Shown here piece after piece: positions 35,221 to 44,086 of a stretch of 64,000 bases of DNA. Position 1 is the stretch's first letter; each line of letters begins with the position of its first letter. This DNA is from Clostridiaceae bacterium (lineage in GTDB: Bacteria > Bacillota > Clostridia > Oscillospirales > Butyricicoccaceae), in assembly GCA_009911355.1 (NCBI GenBank), contig QXXE01000003.1, forward strand, positions 62,001 through 126,000. The letters are read 5' to 3'. Position numbers and translations under genes: made by a program. The notes under the pieces were generated by a model. The model was not told the origin of the DNA. It did not search any database and saw only the letters and a program-made list of their open reading frames with translations.

Positions 35221-36764
35221 TCATTCCTCAAGGGAAAAAGTGGCGCGGATATCGCCACTGCCCAGAATACCCCGCAGTTCCTGCGCCGTCGTGCCCTCAA
35301 TACGCCCCAAGCGGGTAAAATTCCATGAATTAGTGTCATAATAGATTACAATCTGGTTGCCTTGATATAGGATGATATCGCCTGCCTGCGTGTCGGTCTG
35401 CCGGTCGTTGCGGGGAAGGGACTGGCCAATGGGCCCAACCTTCTCCATGCTGCCGTAATCGCTCATTTGAACGGTAAGCGGGCTGTTTGCCAGCAGTTCC
35501 CGCAGCGCATCAGCAGAAGAATTATCCTCCAGCGCAGCGGTAAGCGTCGTCCCGTTTATGGTAATCTTCATCATTGCAGATGCGTCCCCTTTCGTCTGCG
35601 CAGCGGCATTATGCGCCTGTTTTTCGGGCAAATCCAGCCCGGACACCCAGCTTTCAACCGTTTCACTGGACGCGCTGCCGGAGAAACGCTGCCCATCCAG
35701 CCAATTCGCGCCAAATGCCAGCGCATGCAGGTTTTCGGCACTGGAACCGATCGGGCTGCTTCCCGAGGTGCAAAAGGGAACGATCGTTTTTCCGCTGAAA
35801 TCATAGCTTTCCAGGAAAGTGCTGATAATGCGCGGGGCCTGCCCCCACCAGATGGGATAGCCAAGGAATACGGTGTCATACTGCGCCATATTTTCCACCG
35901 AACCGCTGATTGCCGGACGCGCAGAATTGTCGTTCTGCTCCTGATTGGCGCGGCAGGAATCGTTGTTATAGTTCAGGTCGGCGGAAGTGTAGGGTGTTTC
36001 CGGCGTAATTTTGTAGAGGTCAGCGTTCAGGATGCTTTGCAGCAGGTTCGCGATATTTTCCGTTTGATTTGTGTTCGAAAAGTACGCAATCAGAACATGC
36101 TCTCCCGTGTCCGGCTGTGGCGCAGGCTGTTCCGGCTCAGTCTGCCCCTTTGGCAGCTGGTCAAACGCCATCAGCGCGGCGGCAACCTGCGCCCGGGTTG
36201 CGTCCTCTTTCGGCGCGAAGATATTCCCCGAAACCGGAGCAATCACGCCGCTGCTTTCCGCCCACCCAGCGCGGCAGCGGCATAGCCGCCTGCGGCAGCA
36301 GCGTCGGAAAAGCCCGCCTCCCCCGCCGATGGGCTTCCTGCATACCTCCAAAAGATGGCGGTCATCTGCTCGCGGGTCACTGGGTCGGCCGTCCCGAACA
36401 GGCCGTTATCGTAACCGCTGACCAATCCTTCCCGCAAGGCCCACAGGACGGCGCTGCTGTACCAGCTGCCCTCCACCGTGTCCGGGAAGCTGTCCGTGCC
36501 AGTCACAGCGGGTTCGCCCTCAGCGCGATAGAGTACAGCGGCAAGCTGAGAGCGGGTCAGCGTGCTTTCCGGCTCAAAGGTGGTGCTGGTAATCCCCGCC
36601 ATCAGGCCGTGTTCACGGCAATAGGCAACAGCATCAGCGTACCATGCGCTGGAATCCACATCGGAAAATCCGGTGTCCTCCACGGCGGCACAGGCAAAAG
36701 CCGTTAAGAGCAGCGCCGCAGCCATGCTTAAAAGCACCATCCCAAATCGTTTCATTTTTTTCAT
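35221..36764 (-). pseudogene. SLH-anchored flavodoxin / cyclophilin-like protein, one-base frameshift
   Basis: In order: a signal peptide (MKRFGMVLLSMAAALLLTAF), three SLH repeats (FSDVDSSAWYADAVAYC; FPDTVEGSWYSSAVLWAL; FSDAAAAGGYAAAAL continuing as WAESSGVIAPVSGNIFAPKE), a Pro-rich linker, a flavodoxin fold (HVLIAYFSNTNQTENIA, FLGYPIWWGQAPRIISTFL) and a cyclophilin-like beta domain (MKITINGTTLTAALEDN to the end). The third SLH repeat is split between two frames at about 36262-36272 in GGGTGGGCGG, so one base is missing and the first frame ends at 36243. If intact it would encode an exported cell-wall-bound flavoprotein of about 514 residues. ATG at 36762-36764 has GGGAGG 7 bases upstream. 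Confidence 0.85.
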
Positions 36765-36833
36765 GCTGATTCCTCCCATTGCATGTCTTTTATAACGATG
36801 CCCATTTCCCGGTTCCGGGCTTCGGATATCCTT

Positions 36834-36864
36834 ATGCTAGCACATGGAGCGAACTCCATGTCAA
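36834..36864 (-). promoter_or_regulatory. MerR-type promoter with dyad operator
   Basis: On the minus strand TTGACA (36864-36859) and TAGCAT (36839-36834) are separated by 19 bases, the long spacer typical of MerR-activated promoters. A perfect dyad, ACATGGAG-CGAA-CTCCATGT (36842-36861), fills it. It drives the SLH-flavodoxin and decarboxylase-cupin genes. No merR gene is present nearby. The rest of the gap to treC (36865-37234) shows no recognisable gene. Confidence 0.85.
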
Positions 36865-37234
36865 GCCCTTTTTCTCCAATTTTATAGGCTTTTTTCAAAA
36901 AGGACATGGTCATAGACGAAACACTGCATACCGGTATCTCACTGGACCGTCTGGATAAAACAGGGGATGAAACATTTCCGCTTGGATGCATCATGCAGCA
37001 GCAGATACATTGCCTGGCGCTATTGTGATACCAATCATCTGCGTAAAAAAATAGTGGAATGGATACGTTTTCCGCAAGAAGCAAAAACATATCCTTCCAC
37101 AATCAGCTCCCAAGCGCAGCAACCATCCCATCCCCTCACCTGGCGGGTATTCCAGGCGGGGCGAACGCCCTGGGCATAGGAGCCATAATGATCAAAGCTT
37201 CACTCCGAAATATTACAGTACATAATGCAAAGGC

Positions 37235-38881
37235 TCAGCCCCAGTCCGTCAACCGGCAGGCAACCGTTTCATAGGGACGCAGCAGCAGCTGGCCTCCTGG
37301 TGCGGACACCTCCAGGTAATTCCCGAGCAGCCGTTCGCAGCCGTCCGACCACCGGACAAAGGGCAAGGAAAGTTCTTTCCCGGACAGGTTATTGAATACC
37401 CAAAGGGAGTCATTCCCCAGGAAGCGCCGGTAAGCCAGCAGCCGGGTTTCATCCGGGTACAGGAATTCGATTTTCCCATCCGAGATCAGCGGGTTTTCCT
37501 TCCGCAGCCGGATCAGCGCCTTGTAAAAATGCAGGATGGAATCTGGGTCTTGCAGCTCCGCCTCCACATTGATGGTACGGTAATTCTCCGGCAGCTGAAT
37601 CCACGGTGTGCCGTCCGTAAAACCGGCGTTCGGGCTGCCGTCCCACTGCATGGGGGTGCGCCCGTTGTCGCGGGAGCGCTGCCGCAGGATTTCCAGCGCT
37701 TCCTCCTTTGTCTTTCCGCTTTCCAGCATAATCCGGTAGTAATTCAGGCTCTCGACATCGCGGTATTGTGAGATATCGGTATAACCGGCGTTGGTAATGC
37801 CAAGCTCCTCGCCCTGGAAAATATACGGCGTACCGCGCATCAGGTGAATACACGCCGCCAGCATCTTGGCCGACTGCTTCCAGTAATATTTGTCATCTCC
37901 AAACCGTGAAACCGCGCGCGGCTGGTCGTGGTTGCATAAAAACAGCGCGTTCCAGCCCCCCGCCTGCTGCATCCCGGTCTGCCAGTCGGCAAACAGCCGC
38001 TTGAGTGCGCCGTAATCAACCGGCTGAAGCTCCCATTTATCGCCGTTTTTATAGTCCACCTTCAAGTGGTGGAAGCTGAACACCATGGAAAGCTCGTTTT
38101 CAGTAGTATACCGGATGCAGTTATCCAGCGAGGTCGAGGACATTTCCCCCACTGTGACCATATCGCCGATACCAGCGGCGGCAACCATTTCCTTCAGATA
38201 TTCATGCACGTGCGGGCCATCGGTGTAGAACCTGCGCCCGTCCCAAACGTCGTCGTCCTCAAACTGCGCCGGTTTGGAAATCAGGTTGACCACGTCGAAG
38301 CGGAACCCTTCAACACCTTTGGCCTTCCAGAACCGGAGTACATCCGCAACCGCTTCCCGAACAGCCGGGTTATCCCAGTTGAGATCCGCCTGGGTTTTGT
38401 CAAACAGGTGCAGGTACCATTTCCCCAGCTGCGGCACATACTCCCACGCGCTGCCGCCGAATTTGGACTGCCAGTTGGTGGGCGGCGTATCGGGCGTGCC
38501 GTCCCGGAAAATATAGAAATTCAAATAATAGGGGTCGCCCGCCAGCGCCTTTTGGAACCATTCGTGCCCGGTCGAGGTATGGTTGAATACCATATCAAAC
38601 ATCAGCTTCATGCCCCGTTCCTTCGTTTCGGCAATCAGCGTCTCCACGTCCCCCATCGACCCGAAAACCGGGTCGATGGAAAGATAATCGGCGACATCAT
38701 AACCGTTGTCGTTCAACGGGGAGCGGAAAAAGGGTGTCAGCCACAGGTAATCCACGCCCAGCGCCTGTAAGTAGTCCAGTTTTTCGATAATCCCGCGCAG
38801 ATCACCCAGGCCGTCGCCGTTGCTGTCGTAAAAGGATTTAACGTAGATTTGGTAAACGACTTTATCTTTGAAATTTAGCAT
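37235..38881 (-). CDS. treC: Trehalose-6-phosphate hydrolase (GH13)
   Basis: Cytosolic GH13 enzyme (548 residues) that splits imported trehalose 6-phosphate to glucose and glucose 6-phosphate. Catalytic regions: I FDMVFNHTS, II GFRFDVVNLI (nucleophile Asp), III TVGEMSST (acid/base Glu), IV FLCNHDQPRAVSRFG. The DGRRFYTDGPHVHEYLKEM segment is characteristic of phosphotrehalases over oligo-1,6-glucosidases. ATG with GGAGG 8 bases upstream. It lies 3 bases after treB in one operon. Also called treA in Bacillus. Confidence 0.93.
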   Translation of the reverse strand: MLNFKDKVVYQIYVKSFYDSNGDGLGDLRGIIEKLDYLQALGVDYLWLTPFFRSPLNDNGYDVADYLSIDPVFGSMGDVETLIAETKERGMKLMFDMVFNHTSTGHEWFQKALAGDPYYLNFYIFRDGTPDTPPTNWQSKFGGSAWEYVPQLGKWYLHLFDKTQADLNWDNPAVREAVADVLRFWKAKGVEGFRFDVVNLISKPAQFEDDDVWDGRRFYTDGPHVHEYLKEMVAAAGIGDMVTVGEMSSTSLDNCIRYTTENELSMVFSFHHLKVDYKNGDKWELQPVDYGALKRLFADWQTGMQQAGGWNALFLCNHDQPRAVSRFGDDKYYWKQSAKMLAACIHLMRGTPYIFQGEELGITNAGYTDISQYRDVESLNYYRIMLESGKTKEEALEILRQRSRDNGRTPMQWDGSPNAGFTDGTPWIQLPENYRTINVEAELQDPDSILHFYKALIRLRKENPLISDGKIEFLYPDETRLLAYRRFLGNDSLWVFNNLSGKELSLPFVRWSDGCERLLGNYLEVSAPGGQLLLRPYETVACRLTDWG

Positions 38882-38884
38882 TGC

Positions 38885-40816
38885 TTAATCCTCCAAAGTC
38901 ATAATCGTGTCGCGGCCTGCCGTTACGGTTTTGCCTGTGTGAAAGACCGGCTTGCAGCCTTTGGACTCCTCCGTAATCACCAGCATTGTGGTTGCGGGAT
39001 GGCCTGCCGCTTTGATTTTTGCCGGGTCGAAGGAGATGAGCCGGTCGCCTGCCTTGACCTTGTCTCCCTCTTTGATATGCGCGGTGAATCCGTCGCCGTT
39101 CATATCGACCGTGTCCAAGCCAATGTGCATCAGGATTTCCATGCCATTTGCCAGCTTCATGCCGCAGGCGTGGTTGCTGCCATCCATCACCACGGAGATT
39201 TCCCCATCGGCAGGGGCGACAAGCGTGCTGTCTGTCGGCTCAATCGCAAGGCCGTCCCCCAGCACCTTCTGGGAAAAGACCTGGTCGGGCACTTCGGTGA
39301 TGGCAATCGCCTTGCCGGACAGGAACGCGCACAGGGATTGCACTTTCGCCGGAACGGTCTGAACGGTGACTGCCGCCGGTACCGGGTCATCCGCCGGAAC
39401 ACCGCCCGCCGCAGCCAGCCTGCGCTTACCGGCTACGCAGGTCAGCACGAACGGAACCACGACCGCAATCAGCGTGCAGATTGCGAAACTGCCCATATAT
39501 GCGGGCTGGATGGAAAGGATACCGGGCAGGCCGCCCACACCGATGGCATTCGCCGTAGTACTGGTGGCGACGCAGACAACCGCCGCGCATGCGGAGCCAA
39601 TCATACCGCAGAGGAACGGGAAACTGTGCTTGAGGTTGACGCCGAACATCGCCGGTTCGGTGACACCGAGGTAACAGGAGATGCAGGACGGAACGTTGAC
39701 CTCCTGCGCGTCAGCATCCTTCCGCTGGAGGAAAATCATGCTGAGCACCGCCGAGCCTTGCGCGATGTTAGAAAGCGCAATCATCGGCCAGAGCATCGTA
39801 CCGCCGAAGTCGGCAATCAGCTGCATATCAATCGCGTTGGACATATGGTGCAGGCCGGTAATGACTAGCGGAGCGTATGCGAAACCAAAAACAGCGCCGA
39901 AAACCACCTTAAAGGAGCCGGAAATGCCTGCGTAAACGACCGAAGAAATGATAGAGCCGATTTTCCAGCCGATAGGGCCAAGAATGAAATGCGCCGCTAC
40001 GACCGAAAGCACCAGGCTGCAAAACGGTACGACAATCATGGAAACAACCGCCGGGCAGATTTTTCGGAAAAAGCGTTCAAGGTAAACCAGCGTGAACGCC
40101 GCGAGAATCGCCAGGATCACCTGCGCCTGATAGCCAATCATGTTGACGCGGAAGAACCCGAAGTCCCAGAAGGGAATTTCCGCCGCACCCGCGACGGCAT
40201 AGGCATTCAGCAGCTGCCCCGAAACCAGCGTCAGGCCAAGCACAATGCCAAGCATCTGTGTTGTCCCCATTTTCTTCGTCACCGACCAGCAGATGCCGAC
40301 CGGCAGCATGTGAAAGACCGCCTCACCAATCAGCCACAGGAAGCTGTCCAGCCCTGCCCAAAATTGGCTGAGGTCGCACAGGGTTTTCGTACCGTTCTCG
40401 AACAGGTACAGGCTGTCGATACAGTTGCGGAAGCCGAGGATCAGGCCGCCCGTAATCAGCGCGGGGATAATCGGTGCGAAAATTTCGGCCAGTGCACTCA
40501 TAACGCGCTGAAGGGTGCTCTGGTTCTGCTTCGCGGCACTCTTCACCGCTTCTTTGGATACGCCCTCAATCCCGGCAACTGCGATAAAATCGTTGTAAAA
40601 ATCGGAAACCGTGTTTCCAATGATCACCTGAAACTGCCCCGCCTGCGTAAACGTCCCCTTGACCACCTTCATTTTTTCAATGCCGGGGATGTCTGCCCGC
40701 TTTGGATCGTTCAACACGAACCTCATCCGCGTCATGCAGTGCGAAACCGCCGCAATGTTTGCCTTTCCGCCGACCAATTCCAGCAGCTGCGCCGCCTCCT
40801 GTTGATACTTACCCAT
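38885..40816 (-). CDS. treB: PTS trehalose-specific EIIBCA component
   Basis: Imports and phosphorylates trehalose. EIIB at the N-terminus with phospho-Cys in AAVSHCMTRMRFVLND. EIIC with about ten helices from residue about 105 to 460, including CYLGVTEPAMFGVNLKHSFP (the GxTEP substrate motif). A C-terminal EIIA of the glucose type has the phospho-His in EILMHIGLDTVDMNGDGF. Length is 643 residues; having EIIA fused means no separate IIA is needed. ATG with AAGGAGG upstream; transcription from a promoter covered by TreR boxes. Confidence 0.93.
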   Translation of the reverse strand: MGKYQQEAAQLLELVGGKANIAAVSHCMTRMRFVLNDPKRADIPGIEKMKVVKGTFTQAGQFQVIIGNTVSDFYNDFIAVAGIEGVSKEAVKSAAKQNQSTLQRVMSALAEIFAPIIPALITGGLILGFRNCIDSLYLFENGTKTLCDLSQFWAGLDSFLWLIGEAVFHMLPVGICWSVTKKMGTTQMLGIVLGLTLVSGQLLNAYAVAGAAEIPFWDFGFFRVNMIGYQAQVILAILAAFTLVYLERFFRKICPAVVSMIVVPFCSLVLSVVAAHFILGPIGWKIGSIISSVVYAGISGSFKVVFGAVFGFAYAPLVITGLHHMSNAIDMQLIADFGGTMLWPMIALSNIAQGSAVLSMIFLQRKDADAQEVNVPSCISCYLGVTEPAMFGVNLKHSFPFLCGMIGSACAAVVCVATSTTANAIGVGGLPGILSIQPAYMGSFAICTLIAVVVPFVLTCVAGKRRLAAAGGVPADDPVPAAVTVQTVPAKVQSLCAFLSGKAIAITEVPDQVFSQKVLGDGLAIEPTDSTLVAPADGEISVVMDGSNHACGMKLANGMEILMHIGLDTVDMNGDGFTAHIKEGDKVKAGDRLISFDPAKIKAAGHPATTMLVITEESKGCKPVFHTGKTVTAGRDTIMTLED

Positions 40817-40836
40817 TGTATGACCTCCTTCGAATT

Positions 40837-40912
40837 ACTTGTCTGAACAAGATTGTTTCTGATATTGTTATACCATTCTTGTTTGCACAAGTCAACACTT
40901 GTTCAAACAAAT
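40837..40912 (-). promoter_or_regulatory. treBC promoter with three TreR operator boxes
   Basis: Minus-strand -35 TTGACT (40895-40890), 17-base spacer, -10 TATAAC (40872-40867). Boxes of consensus CTTGT-N4-ACAAG: CTTGTCTGAACAAG (40839-40852), just before the treB ribosome-binding site; CTTGTTTGCACAAG (40878-40891), inside the promoter; CTTGTTCAAACAAA (40898-40911), above the -35. Binding there would block RNA polymerase. Confidence 0.85.
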
Positions 40913-40945
40913 TTCAGCATTCGGAGCTTTCACTAAAATAGGGGC

Positions 40946-40991
40946 TTGCTTTTTGGTGGAATTGGCGGTATGCTATTGTTGTTCAGACAAG
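40946..40991 (+). promoter_or_regulatory. treR promoter with operator box
   Basis: TTGCTT (40946-40951), 17-base spacer, TATGCT (40969-40974), followed by a fourth box GTTGTTCAGACAAG (40978-40991), which suggests autorepression. Confidence 0.7.
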
Positions 40992-41012
40992 CAGGAAAAG
41001 AAGGAGGCCGCT

Positions 41013-41750
41013 ATGCCGAAAAGCAGATACAACGAAATTTATCAGACGCTCAAAGAGCGGATCGAAACGGGAGATTATCCATTCCAGGAGCTGATCCCGT
41101 CGGAAAATACGCTGGTACAGGAGTTTGACTGCTCCCGAAACACACTGCGCCGGGCAGTCCAGGCACTTTCAGCGGAGGGCTATGTGCAATCCATGCAGGG
41201 CCGGGGCGTGCGGGTGATCTGGCAGAAACGGCCCAACTCGCAGTTCCTGTTCGGCGGCGTGGAGTCGTTCACCGAAGCGTGCAAACGGAACGGCATCCAC
41301 CAGGAAACCGAGGTGCTCCGTTTCGAGGAACGGGCCGTGGACACCTCATTGAGCAGGCTGACTGGGATGCCAGAGGGCACGGCGGTCTATTATATTGAGC
41401 GGCTTCGCCGGATGGACGATGTGCCGCTGATCCTTGACCACAATTATTTTCTGAAGGAAGCTGCCGAAGGGCTGACCCGGGAGATTGCGGCGCAGTCCAT
41501 TTACGCGTATCTGGAGAACCGGCTTGGCCTGCAAATTAAAACGACCCGACGGGTAATAACCGTCGAGCCGGTGACTGAGGATGATACCGCCCATTTGCAG
41601 ATGGACGGCTGTAACTGTGTCGCTGTAGTCAGCAGTTCAACCTATAACAGCGATGGCATCCTGTTTGAGTATACGCAGTCCCGCCATAGCCCCAAGCATT
41701 TTGAATTCCACGATGTGGCGCAGCGCAAACGGGACGGGGCGCTGTCCTGA
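41013..41750 (+). CDS. treR: Trehalose operon repressor TreR, GntR family
   Basis: A 245-residue GntR/HutC-type regulator. The N-terminal winged helix (residues about 5-68) has YQTLKERIETGDYPFQ, LIPSENTLVQEFDCSRNTLR and GYVQSMQGRGVRV. A UTRA effector domain follows (GGVESFTEACKRNG onward). It is divergent from treB and treC and has four dyad boxes in the 200-bp region between; trehalose 6-phosphate is the expected inducer. ATG with AAGGAGG 5 bases upstream. Confidence 0.92.
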   Translation: MPKSRYNEIYQTLKERIETGDYPFQELIPSENTLVQEFDCSRNTLRRAVQALSAEGYVQSMQGRGVRVIWQKRPNSQFLFGGVESFTEACKRNGIHQETEVLRFEERAVDTSLSRLTGMPEGTAVYYIERLRRMDDVPLILDHNYFLKEAAEGLTREIAAQSIYAYLENRLGLQIKTTRRVITVEPVTEDDTAHLQMDGCNCVAVVSSSTYNSDGILFEYTQSRHSPKHFEFHDVAQRKRDGALS

Positions 41751-41805
41751 TTAGTGCCGTCCGCAGCGCAGTCGAGCAAAACGGCAATTTTAGCATCTAT
41801 TGGTA

Positions 41806-42732
41806 TTATCCCCCTATGACCCAATGAATCAAAATCCATACCCAGGCTGGCATCGTTACAACCGCTAACAGGTTCGAAAGAATCACCGCGCGATTTGCGG
41901 CAAGCGCGTCATTTCCATACTCATCCGCAAACAGGCCAGCAGTCAGCGCAACGGGCGTTCCGAAAATAATTGTTGGAATGACGATCCACTGTTCTGGCAT
42001 GCCCAACATGCCCAGCACAAACAGCAGGATTGCAGGAAACGCAACCAGCCGAATGAGTGAAGTGCCCCATATTGCATGCGGCCTTCCTAAATCCCACAGT
42101 CTGCTGTTCCCCAATTTGGCTCCAGCGGTCAAAAGGCAGGCCGGAATTGTCATATCCCCCACCCATCCCAAAGGACGGTGGATTACATAAGGCAGTGTCC
42201 CAGGAATCAGGAATATGACAAAACCGGCCACTGTGGCAAGGAACCCTATATTGCCAAACAGTTTCTTCATCCCGCCATGGCGCCCTGGTTGTAAAAGCGA
42301 AAGCCCATAAGAGAAACAAACAAAGTTGTGCGCCAAGTTAAACACCGATGCGTAAAAAACCCCTGTACTGCCATAAATCGCATGAATGACCGGATAACCC
42401 ATAAACGCCGTATTCCCAAACAGGACAAGGAACCGTAGAAGTCCTAATTCTTCCGGCGGCCGTTTAGAGAAATGTTTCCAGATCTCCAAAAACAGGATTA
42501 CCGCGCTAAAACACGCCCCGGAGATCACCACGAGCCCAATGCTGTTCTGAAGAAGCTCTGGTGTAAAATCCTTATCCATTGACGCGATAACCAACGCGGG
42601 AAACGCAATCTTCACAACCATTTTGTTCATCTGCGAGATACAGCCCTCGTTCAATATCCCTTTCTTGCCAAAATACGCCCCCGCGCATAGAATCACCAAC
42701 AGCACGGCCAGTTCTTGAAATACCTCTTGCAT
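41806..42732 (-). CDS. AEC (auxin efflux carrier) family transporter
   Basis: A 308-residue permease with about ten membrane helices (AVLLVILCAGAYFGKKGIL, IGLVVISGACFSAVILFL, FLATVAGFVIFLIPGTL, AVILSNLLAVVTMPAWVWIL). GxILxxxCISQMNK and PALVI near the N-terminus and the N(D)AxAANRAVILSNL segment match the family, which moves malate and other organic acids. Substrate unknown. The ATG has AGGAG 8 bases upstream. It converges on treR, with 55 bases between, and is separated from the upstream oxidoreductase by a strong hairpin. Confidence 0.88.
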   Translation of the reverse strand: MQEVFQELAVLLVILCAGAYFGKKGILNEGCISQMNKMVVKIAFPALVIASMDKDFTPELLQNSIGLVVISGACFSAVILFLEIWKHFSKRPPEELGLLRFLVLFGNTAFMGYPVIHAIYGSTGVFYASVFNLAHNFVCFSYGLSLLQPGRHGGMKKLFGNIGFLATVAGFVIFLIPGTLPYVIHRPLGWVGDMTIPACLLTAGAKLGNSRLWDLGRPHAIWGTSLIRLVAFPAILLFVLGMLGMPEQWIVIPTIIFGTPVALTAGLFADEYGNDALAANRAVILSNLLAVVTMPAWVWILIHWVIGG

Positions 42733-42762
42733 TTTCGTTCTCCTAACAATATGCCAATAGGA

Positions 42763-42788
42763 AACCGGCGGGCAGCTGCCCGCCGGTT
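42763..42788. terminator. Strong GC hairpin between oxidoreductase and AEC genes
   Basis: AACCGGCGGGCAG (42763-42775) faces CTGCCCGCCGGTT (42776-42788), a 26-base perfect palindrome. No long U-tract, so its termination efficiency is uncertain. Confidence 0.6.
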
Positions 42789-42872
42789 ATTCCATATGCT
42801 TTGCCGATCCCGAAGCTTAGCTGAAAGATCGTCAGATAAAGAGCAGATGATATGACAACCATCAAATCCGCG

Positions 42873-44051
42873 TCAATCGTATTTCACCCAGGAAGATCCT
42901 TTAACTGCGGATTCTACGCACTTTTCAATCCATTTTATGCCCTGCGCACCGGCTTCTACGCTCGGATACCAGAAGTCGCCGTACTCGCCATTGTCCGCAT
43001 CCTGCATGGCGACCGCGAAGCGGCGGTACAGGTTTGCCCAGGCTTCAAACAGGCCCTCCGCATGGCCGCCGCCAATCCGGTCCTCGACTCGCGCTTCCGG
43101 ATAGAGATAACCCGCGCCGCGTTCCAGGACACGCACCGGCTCGCCCTCGATTTCATAAGTCATCTGGTTCGGGCGCTCATCGTCCCACTCAATAGAAGCC
43201 TTCGAGCCGACCACACGTATTTTATGATAGTGCCGCGCGCCGCAGTTGATCGAGCTTGCCCAGCAGTAAATCTGCGCGCCCGCCTGTACCGACTCCGAGC
43301 CTTCCAGGTCCATGATGACAAACGCGTTGTCTTCCAGCTGACGGCCTTCGACAAACGCACGCTTTGTACACATCAGGCTGTCAATTTTCATGTCAGGGAT
43401 CATTGCCTCTAAGATGAACAGCGGATGCGTGCCAACGTCACCCAGTGCGAACGACGGGCCTGCCTTTGCAGGGTCAAAGCGCCATTTCGCGGCAGGGACT
43501 TGATCTTCAATTTTGACGTTGTAGCCGCCGAATGCAAAACTCATGTTAACGACACGGATTTCGCCCAAGTCCCCGTGTTTGATCATCTGACGCGCCTGCT
43601 GGATCATCTGATGCCCGGAATAACCATAGGTGACGCCGACAACACGGTTCTTTGCCTTTGCCAGCGCTACCAGCTCTTCCGCTTCGGCAGAGGTAAAGCA
43701 CAGCGGCTTTTCGCAAACGACATGCAGGCCCGCTTCCAACGCCGCCTTGCAGACTGCATAATGCATCCCGTTCGGGGTTGCGATGGAAACTGCTTCGATG
43801 CCGTCCTGACGCTTTGCCTCCGCTTCAAACATCGCGATGTAATCGGGATAGCAGCGCTCCGGGGCAACGCCCAGCTCCGCTGCAAACGCCATGCCGCGCT
43901 CCGGGTCGATATCAAACGCCCCCGCAACCAGTTGGAAGGAATTGTCACGCAGGGCTGCGCTGCGATGGATATAACCGATCTGGCTACCTTTGCCGCCGCC
44001 CACCATCGCCCAGCGGATCGGGTGGTCAAGAATCTTAGAACCGTTAATCAT
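42873..44051 (-). CDS. Gfo/Idh/MocA family oxidoreductase
   Basis: A 392-residue NAD(P)-dependent dehydrogenase for sugars or inositols. The N-terminal Rossmann fold has WAMVGGGKGSQIGYIHRSAA, IATPNGMHYAVCKAALEAG and the EKP motif HVVCEKPLCFT. The C-terminal alpha/beta domain includes LGDVGTHPLFILEAM. It follows a TIM-barrel isomerase gene by 35 bases in the same direction, and both are downstream of a sugar-binding protein gene. Substrate unknown; inositol, keto-sugar or related use is inference. Confidence 0.92.
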   Translation of the reverse strand: MINGSKILDHPIRWAMVGGGKGSQIGYIHRSAALRDNSFQLVAGAFDIDPERGMAFAAELGVAPERCYPDYIAMFEAEAKRQDGIEAVSIATPNGMHYAVCKAALEAGLHVVCEKPLCFTSAEAEELVALAKAKNRVVGVTYGYSGHQMIQQARQMIKHGDLGEIRVVNMSFAFGGYNVKIEDQVPAAKWRFDPAKAGPSFALGDVGTHPLFILEAMIPDMKIDSLMCTKRAFVEGRQLEDNAFVIMDLEGSESVQAGAQIYCWASSINCGARHYHKIRVVGSKASIEWDDERPNQMTYEIEGEPVRVLERGAGYLYPEARVEDRIGGGHAEGLFEAWANLYRRFAVAMQDADNGEYGDFWYPSVEAGAQGIKWIEKCVESAVKGSSWVKYD

Positions 44052-44086
44052 AGTAATTTGCTCCTCTATACAGAATTAATGGGGAA

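Noticed and set aside
36901-37030. Possible remnant gene in the MerR promoter to treC gap
   Set aside because: A short open frame from ATG at 36906 has no recognisable family and no ribosome-binding site.
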